64,000 nucleotides of DNA from Reyranella sp. (GTDB lineage: Bacteria > Pseudomonadota > Alphaproteobacteria > Reyranellales > Reyranellaceae): the NCBI RefSeq assembly GCF_017305915.1, contig NZ_JAFKJN010000019.1, positions 62,001 to 126,000 on the forward strand. The letters run 5' to 3'. Every line of letters begins with the position of its first letter. Position 1 is the stretch's first letter. Positions 41,762 through 50,922 of the stretch are shown here, piece by piece. The notes under the pieces are model-generated. The model was given only the letters and a program-made list of their open reading frames with translations, ran no database searches and had not been told where the DNA came from. Both the position numbers and the translations under genes were made by a program.

Positions 41762-42766
41762 ATGGCGCAACAACCGAGACTCGACACGACACGGCTGCAG
41801 AAGATCGCCCAGGCCTATTGGGAGAGCGCCGCGCTGATGGCGGCGGTCGAGCTCGAGATCTTCACCGCGATCGCTCACGGCCACGACACCATCGCGGGCG
41901 TGGCGCGGGCGGCCGGCATCAGCGCGCGCAATGCCGAGCGCCTGCTGACGGCGCTGACCGCGATGACCCTGCTGGAGCGCGACGGCGAGCGCTTCGCCAA
42001 CGCGCCCGACGTGCAGCGCTTCCTGGTCAAGGACGGCGAGCGTTATGCCGGGCCGTGGATCCTGTTCACCAAGCCGCGCTGGGAGGCCTTCGGCAAGCTC
42101 GGCGATCACCTGCGCCGCCAGCAGGAGAACCATCTCGGCCAGTACACCGAGTTCACGGTCGACGATGCCCGGCGCTACCACGCCGCCACCTACTCGATCG
42201 GCATGGGCGCGGCGCGGCTGTTCAGCCGCAGCGTCGACCTCTCCGGCCGCAAGCTGCTGCTCGATCTCGGCGGCGGCTCGGGCGCCTACTCGATCGTGGC
42301 GACCAGGACCTTCCCCGGCCTGAAGGCGGTCGTGCTCGACCTGCCGCCGGTCGCGGTGGTGGCCGCGGAGTACATCGCCGCCAACGACGCGGCCGATCGG
42401 GTGAGCACCTTGCCTGGCGACTTCACCAAGACCGCGTTCCCGCAAGGCGTCGACGTGGCGGTGATGGCGAGCAACCTGCCGCAATACGAGCCGGCGCTGA
42501 TCCGCCTGGTCGTCGGCAAGGCCTTCGCTGCCCTGGTGCCGGGCGGCGAGATGCACCTGATCGGCGAGACCCTGCACGACGACCGGCGCGGCCCCCTGTC
42601 GGCGGCGCTGTGGGGCCTGAACGAGGCGATACAGGGCAGCACCGGCCTCGCCCACACCGAGGGCGAGGTCAAAGGCTACCTGCAGGGAGCAGGCTTTGCC
42701 GACGTCATCGTGCATCCGTTCGTGCCGGGCGTTCTGTCGCGCATAGCCGGCCGAAAGCCCGGCTAG
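41762..42766 (+). CDS. SAM-dependent methyltransferase with dimerisation domain (O-methyltransferase type 2 fold)
   Basis: 334 residues. N-terminal helical dimerisation and winged-helix part (AYWESAALMAAVELEIFTAI near residue 18; ARAAGISARNAERLLTALTA near 48) precedes a Rossmann methyltransferase domain with SAM motif LLDLGGGSGAYS near 163. This layout matches bacterial relatives of plant caffeate/hydroxyindole O-methyltransferases. ATG 41762 follows GGAGGGACC. Substrate unknown. Its stop lies 49 bp before tRNA-Glu, in the same direction. Confidence 0.88.
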   Translation: MAQQPRLDTTRLQKIAQAYWESAALMAAVELEIFTAIAHGHDTIAGVARAAGISARNAERLLTALTAMTLLERDGERFANAPDVQRFLVKDGERYAGPWILFTKPRWEAFGKLGDHLRRQQENHLGQYTEFTVDDARRYHAATYSIGMGAARLFSRSVDLSGRKLLLDLGGGSGAYSIVATRTFPGLKAVVLDLPPVAVVAAEYIAANDAADRVSTLPGDFTKTAFPQGVDVAVMASNLPQYEPALIRLVVGKAFAALVPGGEMHLIGETLHDDRRGPLSAALWGLNEAIQGSTGLAHTEGEVKGYLQGAGFADVIVHPFVPGVLSRIAGRKPG

Positions 42767-42815
42767 CGGGGTTGCGCCGGACGGCCCCTTCGACTATCTA
42801 CCCGCTTCGGTCTCT

Positions 42816-42891
42816 GCTCCCTTCGTCTAGAGGCCTAGGACGTGGCCCTCTCAAGGCTAAAACACGGGTTCGAATCCCGTAGGGAGCGCCA
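42816..42891 (+). tRNA. tRNA-Glu (anticodon CTC), CCA encoded
   Basis: 76 nt. Acceptor GCTCCCT pairs with AGGGAGC; D-arm region GTCTAGAGGCCTAGGAC; anticodon stem TGGCC/GGCTA with loop CTCTCAA, so anticodon CTC reads GAG; T-arm ACGGG-TTCGAAT-CCCGT; discriminator G then CCA. All stems close, with one G-U pair in the anticodon stem. The 3' half overlaps, antisense, the end of the GH13 gene. Confidence 0.95.
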
Positions 42892-44362
42892 AGGCCCCGG
42901 ACAGGGCTTCCAGCTTGAAAACGTTGCTGCGCCACGGGCCGAGATCGACATAAAGGCCCGGGTCCTTTAACGCGTTGCCCTCCCGCTCGTAGACTTCGCT
43001 GCCCATCATGTCGACGAGGCGGAAGTGACGGCCGGCCAATCCGGCAAAGGGTAGCCGCAGGCGGCATTGCCCCTGATGATCCGAATAATTCACGACGACG
43101 ACGTAGCGGCCGCCCTCCGGCACCTGCCAGGCATACGATATGAAGTCCTGCCACGTCGGATTGCCGGCCCAGGCCGGTTGCGGCGGGATCGGCGTCCAGT
43201 CGCCGTTGCGAAAGCCGTCAGACATCAGCGCGGCCAGTAGCCTGTCGTAGAAGGTGGCAACCTCCGCATCGGGTGCTTCGACCGGCGCGCGGCATAAATG
43301 CACCGGCAGCTTGACCCGCACGCCTTCCCGCTGGCCCTGATGGAAGAAGCGCAGGCCCGGCGCGAAGCACGTGACGATCCCTGCCGCTTGATGTTTGGGC
43401 CAAGGGAAGGTCGCCGCTGCGCGCGGCTCATCATGGTTCTCGAGGAAGCGGGCCAGCCGATCCTGATAGTCGAGCCCCGCGCCGAGGTGGGCGCGAACGG
43501 CGCCAGCATCGCCCTGGCAAAGACGGTCGTACAGCCGCTTGTCGTTGCAATAGTCGAAGCCCTGCTGCTGCATGTCCCATTCGAGGCCCCAATAGGCCTC
43601 GGCCAGGAACGTGAAGCGGGGATGCCCTTCCCGCACCGTGGCGATCGCCGTCGGCCAGAACGGCGCTGGTGTCAGACCCCAGGTGCGCTGGAAGACCTCG
43701 GGCAGGAGGAGCATCGCCATGTCGCATCGCAGGCCGTCGCATTGCCCGGCGATCGTCGCCAGTTCCTTCGTCTGCGCCGCCTGTAGACCCGCATTGGCAT
43801 AGTCGAGTTGCAGCGTGTCCGGCCAGCCCGGGAAATTGGGATCGCGCCCGTGGGCCAGGATGCGCGGTCCCCCGTCCGTGTCGACCCGGTATTCGTTGCC
43901 AGGGCTGCCCTGGACATAGAAATCGGGATGCGCCCGGACCCAGGGATGATCGAGCGCGGTATGATTGGGCACGAAATCGAGCATGAGCCGCGTCCCGCGC
44001 GCCGCCAGCCGCGATCGGAACGCGGCAAGCGCCGCCGTGCCGCCCAGGGCATCATCGACCTCGTAGGCGGCGATCGCGAAGCCCGATCCGCAGATGTCGT
44101 CTTCCGTCAGGTCCGGCAGCGCCGACCGGAACTCGGCCTGCCAGGCCGGATTGCTGCGCGAGACGGCCCGGCTGGCGGCGCCCGTCCGCCACACGCTCAG
44201 CAGCCAGACCCAGTCGAAGCCACGGCGCGCGATATCGTCCAGGTGGGCATCGTCGACGGTGGCGAGCGTGACCGGCCGTCCCGCCTCCCGCGACAGTCGG
44301 CGCAGCCACACCCTCGTGTTGATCTCCAGCAGCGACGGATAGCGCGGCGCCGATCTAGTCAT
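42857..44362 (-). CDS. GH13 alpha-amylase-family protein; 3' end antisense to tRNA-Glu
   Basis: 501 residues with the four GH13 motifs: LMLDFVPNHTA near 125, GLRCDMAMLLL near 208 (nucleophile D), FTFLAEAYWGLE near 248 (acid E) and FLENHDEPRA near 308. The domain is a compact one, as in trehalose-synthase or maltosyltransferase relatives. Its final residues (roughly the last 12, ending TGFEPVF) are encoded by the complement of the tRNA-Glu gene, so the natural C-terminus may have been replaced. Its start overlaps the GH63-type gene stop by 8 bp, making it the last gene of the sugar-phosphate operon. Confidence 0.85.
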   Translation of the reverse strand: MTRSAPRYPSLLEINTRVWLRRLSREAGRPVTLATVDDAHLDDIARRGFDWVWLLSVWRTGAASRAVSRSNPAWQAEFRSALPDLTEDDICGSGFAIAAYEVDDALGGTAALAAFRSRLAARGTRLMLDFVPNHTALDHPWVRAHPDFYVQGSPGNEYRVDTDGGPRILAHGRDPNFPGWPDTLQLDYANAGLQAAQTKELATIAGQCDGLRCDMAMLLLPEVFQRTWGLTPAPFWPTAIATVREGHPRFTFLAEAYWGLEWDMQQQGFDYCNDKRLYDRLCQGDAGAVRAHLGAGLDYQDRLARFLENHDEPRAAATFPWPKHQAAGIVTCFAPGLRFFHQGQREGVRVKLPVHLCRAPVEAPDAEVATFYDRLLAALMSDGFRNGDWTPIPPQPAWAGNPTWQDFISYAWQVPEGGRYVVVVNYSDHQGQCRLRLPFAGLAGRHFRLVDMMGSEVYEREGNALKDPGLYVDLGPWRSNVFKLEALSGALALPTGFEPVF

Positions 44363-46988
44363 GCAGCTCGGCGATCATGTTGGCGACCAGGGCGCTCCAG
44401 CCGGTCTGGTGCGAGGCGCCCAGGCCCCGGCCGGTATCGCCGTCGAAGTATTCGTGGAAGAGGATGTAGTCCTTGAAATGCGGATCGGTCTGAAACTTCT
44501 CGCAGCCGCCGAAGACGGGGCGCCGTCCGTTCTTGTCGCGCCGGAAGATGCCGATCACCCGGCTGCGCAGCTCGTCGGCGATCTCCTTCAGCGTTCGCTT
44601 GTCGCCCGACCCGACCGGGCATTCGACGCGGAACTGATCGCCGTAGAATCGGTAGAACCGGTTCATGCTCTCGATGAGGAGATAGTTGAGCGGCATCCAG
44701 ATCGGCCCGCGCCAATTGGAGTTACCGCCGAACAGGTCATTGTCGGACTCGGCGGGCACATACTTGACCTCGCTGCGGAAGCTGCCGCTTTCGAAGACAT
44801 ACGGCCGGTCGAGATGGTAGCGCGATAGGGACCGCACGCCGTAGTCCGAGAGGAACTCGTTCCGGTCGAGGATGCGCTCCAGCACCTTGGTGCCGCGGAA
44901 GGCGCGGAGCATGGCGAGCAGGCGCGTATCGTCGGCGCCCGGCGTGTTCCAGCGCGACACCAGGGCCGCCAGGTCCGGGCGATAGAGCAGATAGCGGTCC
45001 CGCCACTTGGTGAACATCGGCATGGTCTGCAGCAGCGCGGCGTCGATCACCTCGACCGCGAAGGTCGGGATGAGACCGACCAGCGAGCGCACGCGCAGCG
45101 GCGTCGCCTTGCCGTCGCCCATGACCAGCCAGTCGTAGAAGAAATTGTCGGTGTCGTCCCACAGGCTGAGGCCCTTGCCCCCGAGGTTGGTCATCGCGCC
45201 GCCGATCATCAGGAAATGCTGGAAGAACTTGATCGCGATGTCCTGGTAGGCGTCGTCCTCCTGGGCGAGCTCGACGGCGATCCGCAGCATGTTCAGGCAG
45301 TACATCGCCATCCACGACGTCCCGTCCGACTGCACCAGCATGCCGTTCACTGGCAGCGGCGCCGATCGGTCGAAGACGCCGATATTGTCCATGCCCAGGA
45401 AGCCGCCCTCGAAGACGTTGAGGCCGCGCGGATCCTTGCGATTCACCCACCAGGTGAAGTTGAGCAGCAGCTTGGTGAAGACCCTTTCGAGGAACTTCCG
45501 GTCGCCCGTGCCGGTCCGCCGCTGCTCCGCCTCGTAGAGCCGTAAGGCTGCCCAGGCCTGCACCGGCGGATTGACGTCGCTGAAGTTCCACTCGTAGGCC
45601 GGCAACTGCCCGTTGGGATGCATGTACCAGGGCTGGCACAGCAGGATCAGCTGGCGCTTGGCATCCCCGAGATCGAGCTGGCCCAGAGTCACCAGGTGGA
45701 AGGCCCAGTCCCAGGCGGCGAACCACGGGAACTCCCACTTGTCCGGCATCGACACGATGTCGTTGATGTTGACGTGCGACCAGCCGCTGTTGCGCCCGGC
45801 AAGCCGGCTGCGCGGCGGCTTGGGCTGCGCCGGATCCCCTTCCAGCCACCGCGCGACGTCGTAATGGAAGAACTGCTTGGACCACAGGACGCCCGCATAG
45901 GCCTGACGCTGGATACGGCGTAGATCCTCGTCCTGTACAGTACCCTGCAGCCCGGCATAGAAAGCATCCGCTTCCGACTTGCGCTGCTCGAAGACCCGAT
46001 CGAAGTCGGCGAAGGGAGACGCCTTGGCGGGCCCCAGACTCAGCCGGACCCGGATCGTCGTGCTGGCGCCTGCAGCGATGGTCCGCCGATAGAGGCCGGC
46101 CGCCTTCGTCCCCTTCCGGGCATCGACCGCCTTCTCCCGGCCGTGCACCACGTAGTCGTCCAGCCCGTCCTTGTAGAGGCGTCCGGTCGGCGGGCTGGCG
46201 AAGAGCCGTTCGACATTGCTCTCGTTCTCGCAGAACTTGATGTCGTCCGGCCGCTCGAACTGGACGGCATAGATCCCGAGCTTGCCGTGCGTGGCGACGA
46301 CACAGTCGCCGGCGCGTTCGAGGAACGGCTTGGTGCTGCCGGCTTCCCAGCTCCAGCTGTTGCGAAACCACACCTGGGGCAGCACATGGATCGCCGCTGC
46401 CTCGGGCCCGCGATTGGTGACTGTGAGCCGGAGCAGGATGTCTTCGGCGCCGGCCTTGGCGTACCCGATGTCGACGTCGAAGTAGCGGTCGTCGTTGAAA
46501 AGGCCGGTGTCGATGATCTCGAACTCGGGCCAACGCCGGTCTCGCCGCGCGTTTTCCTGCACCAGCAGCTCGTAGGGAAACGCCGCCTGCGGGTACTTGT
46601 ACAACATGCGGGCGTAGCTGTAGGTCGGCACCGCATCGAGATAATAGTAGAGTTCCTTGACGTCCTCGCCGTGATTTCCCTCGCGGTTGCTGAGGCCGAA
46701 CATCCGCTCCTTCAGGATCGGATCCTTGCCGTTCCACAGCGCGACGGCGAGACACAGGCGCTGTCTGTTGTCGCAGAAGCCGCCGATCCCATCCTCGCCC
46801 CAGTGATAGGCGCGGCTGCGCGCATGGTCGTGCGGGACGTAGTTCCAGGCGTCGCCGTCGGCGCTGTAATCCTCGCGCACCGTGCCCCACTGGCGCTCGC
46901 TCACATACGGCCCCCACTTGCGCCAGCGCTGGCGGCGGTCGTTGGCTTCGGCCAGGCGCTGCTCCTCAGGGGTGATCGGCGCAGGCAT
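44355..46988 (-). CDS. GH63-type (MGH1-like) glucosidase
   Basis: 877 residues. The N-terminal part (GPYVSERQWGTVREDYS near 26) and the (alpha/alpha)6-barrel part (WEFPWFAAWDWAFHLVTLGQ near 437; NWRGPIWMPLNYLLIESM near 766) fit the MGH1/GH63 family of bacterial glucosidases. Such enzymes cleave alpha-glucosides, including glucosylglycerate and related solutes. No signal peptide, so cytoplasmic. Translationally coupled to the GH13 gene by an 8-bp overlap and lying 14 bp after rpiA. Operon context implies release of glucose for the pentose phosphate route; exact substrate unknown. Confidence 0.85.
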   Translation of the reverse strand: MPAPITPEEQRLAEANDRRQRWRKWGPYVSERQWGTVREDYSADGDAWNYVPHDHARSRAYHWGEDGIGGFCDNRQRLCLAVALWNGKDPILKERMFGLSNREGNHGEDVKELYYYLDAVPTYSYARMLYKYPQAAFPYELLVQENARRDRRWPEFEIIDTGLFNDDRYFDVDIGYAKAGAEDILLRLTVTNRGPEAAAIHVLPQVWFRNSWSWEAGSTKPFLERAGDCVVATHGKLGIYAVQFERPDDIKFCENESNVERLFASPPTGRLYKDGLDDYVVHGREKAVDARKGTKAAGLYRRTIAAGASTTIRVRLSLGPAKASPFADFDRVFEQRKSEADAFYAGLQGTVQDEDLRRIQRQAYAGVLWSKQFFHYDVARWLEGDPAQPKPPRSRLAGRNSGWSHVNINDIVSMPDKWEFPWFAAWDWAFHLVTLGQLDLGDAKRQLILLCQPWYMHPNGQLPAYEWNFSDVNPPVQAWAALRLYEAEQRRTGTGDRKFLERVFTKLLLNFTWWVNRKDPRGLNVFEGGFLGMDNIGVFDRSAPLPVNGMLVQSDGTSWMAMYCLNMLRIAVELAQEDDAYQDIAIKFFQHFLMIGGAMTNLGGKGLSLWDDTDNFFYDWLVMGDGKATPLRVRSLVGLIPTFAVEVIDAALLQTMPMFTKWRDRYLLYRPDLAALVSRWNTPGADDTRLLAMLRAFRGTKVLERILDRNEFLSDYGVRSLSRYHLDRPYVFESGSFRSEVKYVPAESDNDLFGGNSNWRGPIWMPLNYLLIESMNRFYRFYGDQFRVECPVGSGDKRTLKEIADELRSRVIGIFRRDKNGRRPVFGGCEKFQTDPHFKDYILFHEYFDGDTGRGLGASHQTGWSALVANMIAELHD

Positions 46989-47002
46989 CGGGCTCCCCGC
47001 TT

Positions 47003-47740
47003 CTAGCCGCTCAGTGCCGCCGGACGTGCGCTGTCGAGACGATGGACTCCCTGCTTGTCGGCCACGAACACCGGATCGGCGCGGCCGATGAAAAGGCCGC
47101 TCTCGACCACGCCGACGATGCGGCGGATGCGGTCCTCGAGCCGTACCGGGTCGGCGATGGGGCCGGCGAAGCGGCAGTCGAGGATGCGGTTGCCGCCATC
47201 GGTGACAAGCAGCTCGCCTGTCGGCGACAGGCGTGGCCGGACTTCCGAGGCGAATACCTCGAGGGCCGCCCGGGTGACTTCCATGCCGAAGGCAACCACC
47301 TCGACCGGCACCGGGGCGTGCGTCCCCAGCCGATCGACCAGCTTGGCGTCGTCGACGATGATGGCGAGTTGCCGGCTCGCGCTGGCGACGATCTTCTCGC
47401 GCAGCAAGGCGCCGCCAAGTCCCTTGATCAGGTTCAAGGTCCCGCGTTCGACCTCGTCCGCGCCATCGATCGTGAGGTCGATCTGCCGATGCTCGGCGAA
47501 GGAGCTGAGCGGGATGCCGGCCGCCCTCGCCTGCGCTGCCGCCCGTTCCGACGTCGGAATGCCGACGAAGCGCAAGCCCTGCCGATGCCGTCGGGCCAGG
47601 GCCTCGACCGCGAAGGCCGCCGTCGAGCCGGTGCCGAGCCCGACGATCATGCCCTCCTGGACCAGCTCGACCGCAGCCTCCGCCGCGGCGCGTTTCAGCG
47701 CGTCGCGAGCGGCATCGGCAACGATCGGCTCGTTGGCCAT
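47003..47740 (-). CDS. rpiA: Ribose-5-phosphate isomerase A
   Basis: 245 residues. Interconverts ribose-5-phosphate and ribulose-5-phosphate. Motifs: GLGTGSTAAF near residue 33, TIDGADEVE near 88 with the catalytic aspartates, and KGLGGALLREKIVA near 101 with the catalytic glutamate. Start ATG 47740 (MANEPIV) is preferred over the longer frame to 47836, which would run into pgl. It starts 4 bp after the pgl stop, so translation is likely coupled. Confidence 0.95.
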   Translation of the reverse strand: MANEPIVADAARDALKRAAAEAAVELVQEGMIVGLGTGSTAAFAVEALARRHRQGLRFVGIPTSERAAAQARAAGIPLSSFAEHRQIDLTIDGADEVERGTLNLIKGLGGALLREKIVASASRQLAIIVDDAKLVDRLGTHAPVPVEVVAFGMEVTRAALEVFASEVRPRLSPTGELLVTDGGNRILDCRFAGPIADPVRLEDRIRRIVGVVESGLFIGRADPVFVADKQGVHRLDSARPAALSG

Positions 47741-47744
47741 CGTC

Positions 47745-48461
47745 CTAGCCTTCACCCGCCGCCGCGCGATCGACGAACCAGAGGAGATCGCCGACCGGCC
47801 TGACACGCGCCGCGGGCACGTCGCTGCCGCCCGCACGAATCGTCTTCAGGGTCGCGGCCTTCTCCTTGCCCGCCACCAGGAAGGCGACCCATCGGCTGCT
47901 CTCGATCGCTGGATAGGTCATGGTGATGCGAACCTCGGGCCGGCCGTGCGACACCGCGGCGACCCAGCGCTTGCGCTCCTGCAGCACCGGCTCGCCGGGC
48001 AGCAACGACGCGGTATGGCCATCGGCGCCGAGCCCGAGCAGCGTGATGTCGAACAGCGGCCGCGCCGGGTCCAGGACCGCGGCGCCATAGGCCGCCTGCA
48101 GCGTCCGCTCGTAGCGCGCGGCGGCCTCGTCGGGGCTGCCATCGGCGGGGATGGGATGGACGTTTCCCGGCGGCACCGGCGCCTTGTCGAGCATCGCCTT
48201 GCGGGTCATGCCGTAGTTGCTCTCGGGATGGTCATGCGGAACGAAACGCTCATCGCCCCAGTACCAGACGACCCGGGACCAGGGGAACTGCCCGATGAAG
48301 TCACCGGAGGCGAGCAGCGCGAACAGCGCCTTCGGCGTCGAGCCGCCCGAAAGCGACACCCGGAAAGGGCTCTTCGCGGCAAGCGCCAGCGACGTCATCC
48401 ATTCGGCCACATGGCGCGCCAGCGCTGCCGGATCCGGAAGTGTTTCGACACGTCCTGTCAT
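47745..48461 (-). CDS. pgl: 6-phosphogluconolactonase
   Basis: 238 residues. Hydrolyses 6-phosphogluconolactone, the product of Zwf. Motifs: FRVSLSGGSTPKALFALL near residue 34, WGDERFVPHDHPESNY near 69, and LLGLGADGHTASLLPG near 142. ATG 48461 overlaps the Cof-type HAD stop by 4 bp (ATGA). The frame is open far upstream inside the HAD gene, but the start given matches family length. Confidence 0.95.
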   Translation of the reverse strand: MTGRVETLPDPAALARHVAEWMTSLALAAKSPFRVSLSGGSTPKALFALLASGDFIGQFPWSRVVWYWGDERFVPHDHPESNYGMTRKAMLDKAPVPPGNVHPIPADGSPDEAAARYERTLQAAYGAAVLDPARPLFDITLLGLGADGHTASLLPGEPVLQERKRWVAAVSHGRPEVRITMTYPAIESSRWVAFLVAGKEKAATLKTIRAGGSDVPAARVRPVGDLLWFVDRAAAGEG

Positions 48462-49273
48462 TTCGCCCCCAGAATGAAGCATTCCATCGCCTTGGCGAAA
48501 CCCTCGTCCTTGTAGGAATCCGTGGTGGCGGTGGCCTGCGCCTTGACCTCGTCGGGGGCGTTGCCCATGGCGATGCTCAGTCCCGAACGCTCGAACATGG
48601 GTACGTCGGTCTGCTGATCGCCGATGGTGGCGATCTCCGCGGACGGCACCCCAAGATGCCGCGACAGGTATTCCAGCACGGCGCCCTTGTTGGCATCCTT
48701 GCTGGTGATGTCGAGATAGTAGGGCTGCGAACGGTTGGCCGTGGCGCGCTGGCCAAAGGTCGCCTTGGCGTCGGCTTCGCACTGCCGAACCTTGTCCAGG
48801 TCGTCGCCGACGCCGACGATCTTGGCGACCCGGTCGAGCTTCTCCGCGACGTCCTTCACGACCGTGGGATCGAACTTGACCGTCCAGGCTTCGCGCGCGA
48901 CGTGCGGCGCGTCCGCCCTGGTGGTCAGCCAGTCGTTGCCGCGATAGACCCAGACATCGAGGCCGTGGCCGCGAATCAGCTTGATCGCGGCGGCGGCGAT
49001 GTCGGTCGGCACCGTCTTCTGCTCGAGAATCGAGAGGTCCGGCTTGACGAAAAGCCCGCCGTTGAAGCCCGCGATCGGGGTCTCGAGCTGGAGCGCATCC
49101 AGCAGCATGGCCATGCCCTTGGGCGGCCGGCCGCTGGTGATGGCGAAGCGGATGCCGGCGCGGTGCAGGCTCTGCACGGCGGCCTGCGCGCGTTTGGTCA
49201 GCGCTTTCTCTTCGTTGACGAGCGTGCCGTCCACGTCCGCCAGCACCAGGGAGATCTTTCGCTTCTCTACCAT
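48458..49273 (-). CDS. Cof-type HAD-superfamily phosphatase
   Basis: 271 residues of HAD subclass IIB. Motif I LADVDGTLVNEEK near residue 11, motif II TSGRPP near 46, motif III/IV ATIGDQQTDVPMFE near 220. Such enzymes remove phosphate from sugar phosphates or flavin precursors. It lies between zwf and pgl, so a phosphosugar is a fair guess. ATG 49273 follows GGAGGTCCC. Overlaps pgl by 4 bp. It might relieve accumulation of phosphosugars, but this is inference. Confidence 0.88.
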   Translation of the reverse strand: MVEKRKISLVLADVDGTLVNEEKALTKRAQAAVQSLHRAGIRFAITSGRPPKGMAMLLDALQLETPIAGFNGGLFVKPDLSILEQKTVPTDIAAAAIKLIRGHGLDVWVYRGNDWLTTRADAPHVAREAWTVKFDPTVVKDVAEKLDRVAKIVGVGDDLDKVRQCEADAKATFGQRATANRSQPYYLDITSKDANKGAVLEYLSRHLGVPSAEIATIGDQQTDVPMFERSGLSIAMGNAPDEVKAQATATTDSYKDEGFAKAMECFILGAK

Positions 49274-49294
49274 CGGGACCTCCGCGGGTGTCGG

Positions 49295-50872
49295 CTATTC
49301 GAGCGGGCGCCAAGCCCGGCCGTCGCGTGCCAGCAACGCGTCGGCCGCCGCCGGGCCGTCGCTACCCGCGGCGTAGTTCGGGAAATGCTGAGGAGCGCTG
49401 CTCACCCACAGGTCGAGGAGCGGCTGCACTGCCCGCCAGCCGGCCTCGATATTGTCGGCGCGCTGGAACAGCGTCGCGTCGCCGATCATGCAGTCGTAGA
49501 GCAGCGTTTCGTAGCCGGTATTGGGTGCCGCCGCGAAATAGGACTCGTAGGCGAAGTCCATGCGGACATTGTCCAGCGTTACCGTGGGGCCGGGCCGCTT
49601 GGCCGCGAACTGGAGTGCGATGCCTTCGTCGGGCTGGATGCGCAGGATCATCCAATTGGGATTCATCCGCTCGACATGGGTGCCACGAAAGAGCGTGTAG
49701 GGCGCCTGGTGGAAGCGGATGGCGATTTCGGTCCAGCGCCGCTTCAGGTACTTGCCGGTGCGCAAATAGAACGGCACCCCGGCCCAACGCCAATTGTCGA
49801 TCTGCAGCTTCCAGGCGATGTAGGTCTCGGTGTTCGACTGTGGGGACACGTCGGGTTCGTGGCGATAGGCCTGAACCTGCTTGCCCAGCACGGTGCCGAC
49901 ATCGTACTGGCCGCGCACGGCGTCCTTCATCGCCCGCCGCGGCGTCATCGGACGGATGGCCTGGATCGCCTCCGCCTTCTTGTCGCGAACCGCCTCGGCA
50001 TCGAAGGAGATCGGCGGCTCCATGGCCGTCAGCGACAGCAGCTGGAACAGGTGATTGGGCACCATGTCGCGCAGCGCGCCGGTGACCTCGTAGAACTTGC
50101 CCCGCCGCTCGACGCCAACCGTCTCCGCAACGGTGATCTGGACGTGGTCGATGTGCTGGCGATTCCACAGCGGCTCGAACAGGCCGTTGGCGAACCGCAG
50201 CGCCATGATGTTCTGCACCGTCTCCTTGCCGAGAAAGTGATCCATTCGATAGATCTGGTGTTCCTGCAGTGTCTTCAGGATCTCGGCATTGAGCGCCTTG
50301 GCGGACGGCAGGTCGTGCCCGAACGGCTTCTCGATGACGACGCGCCGCCATTGCCCGTCCGGTTCCGTCACCATGTCCACCTCGCCGAGGGCGGCCACGA
50401 TGGTCCCGAAGAAGCGGTCCGGGACGGCGAGATAGAAAAGATGGTTGCTGGCCGTCTTGTCGAGGCGCGCGAGATGCTCCTTGAGCTGGCGATAGGCTTG
50501 CGGATCGGTGAGGTCGCCTTTCACATAGGTCGTCCGGTCGGTCAGCCAACGCCAGGCGGTCTGGTCGATATGATCGGCTTCGAACTCGCCGCCCCCCTTG
50601 GTGACGAACTCGTTCATCATGCTGCTGAGGCTGTCGCGCCATTCCTCCACGGTGCCCAGGCTGCGGTCGACGCCGATCAGCCGGAATCCGTCGGGCAGCC
50701 GCTGGGCCGTCACCAGATTGTAGAGGGCCGGCACGACCAGGCGCTTGGTCAGGTCGCCACCCGCGCCGAAGATCACCATGGCGCAAGGCTGTGCGACGGC
50801 GGCCGTCTCGGCCTTCTTCGCCGCGTCCCGAGGTGCAGTGGGATGGTCCTGCATGGGTTCCACATCCTTCAC
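49295..50872 (-). CDS. zwf: Glucose-6-phosphate 1-dehydrogenase
   Basis: About 525 residues. Oxidises glucose-6-phosphate to 6-phosphogluconolactone, making NADPH. Nucleotide motif VIFGAGGDLTKRLVVPALYN near residue 33; substrate motif RMDHFLGKETVQN near 222; VIEKPFGHD near 188. GTG 50872 follows GAAGG at 6 nt; ATG 50854 gives a 519-residue form and is also possible. Downstream of pgi by 50 bp, upstream of the Cof-type HAD by 21 bp. Confidence 0.96.
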   Translation of the reverse strand: MKDVEPMQDHPTAPRDAAKKAETAAVAQPCAMVIFGAGGDLTKRLVVPALYNLVTAQRLPDGFRLIGVDRSLGTVEEWRDSLSSMMNEFVTKGGGEFEADHIDQTAWRWLTDRTTYVKGDLTDPQAYRQLKEHLARLDKTASNHLFYLAVPDRFFGTIVAALGEVDMVTEPDGQWRRVVIEKPFGHDLPSAKALNAEILKTLQEHQIYRMDHFLGKETVQNIMALRFANGLFEPLWNRQHIDHVQITVAETVGVERRGKFYEVTGALRDMVPNHLFQLLSLTAMEPPISFDAEAVRDKKAEAIQAIRPMTPRRAMKDAVRGQYDVGTVLGKQVQAYRHEPDVSPQSNTETYIAWKLQIDNWRWAGVPFYLRTGKYLKRRWTEIAIRFHQAPYTLFRGTHVERMNPNWMILRIQPDEGIALQFAAKRPGPTVTLDNVRMDFAYESYFAAAPNTGYETLLYDCMIGDATLFQRADNIEAGWRAVQPLLDLWVSSAPQHFPNYAAGSDGPAAADALLARDGRAWRPLE

Positions 50873-50922
50873 TTGCGGCCTTCACGCGCGGCCGAGCATC
50901 TCCAACGAGAAGACGCGCGGCG

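Noticed and set aside
42798..43154. Minus-strand frame ending across the whole tRNA-Glu
   Set aside because: Out of phase with the GH13 gene and without motifs; typical false frame over a tRNA.
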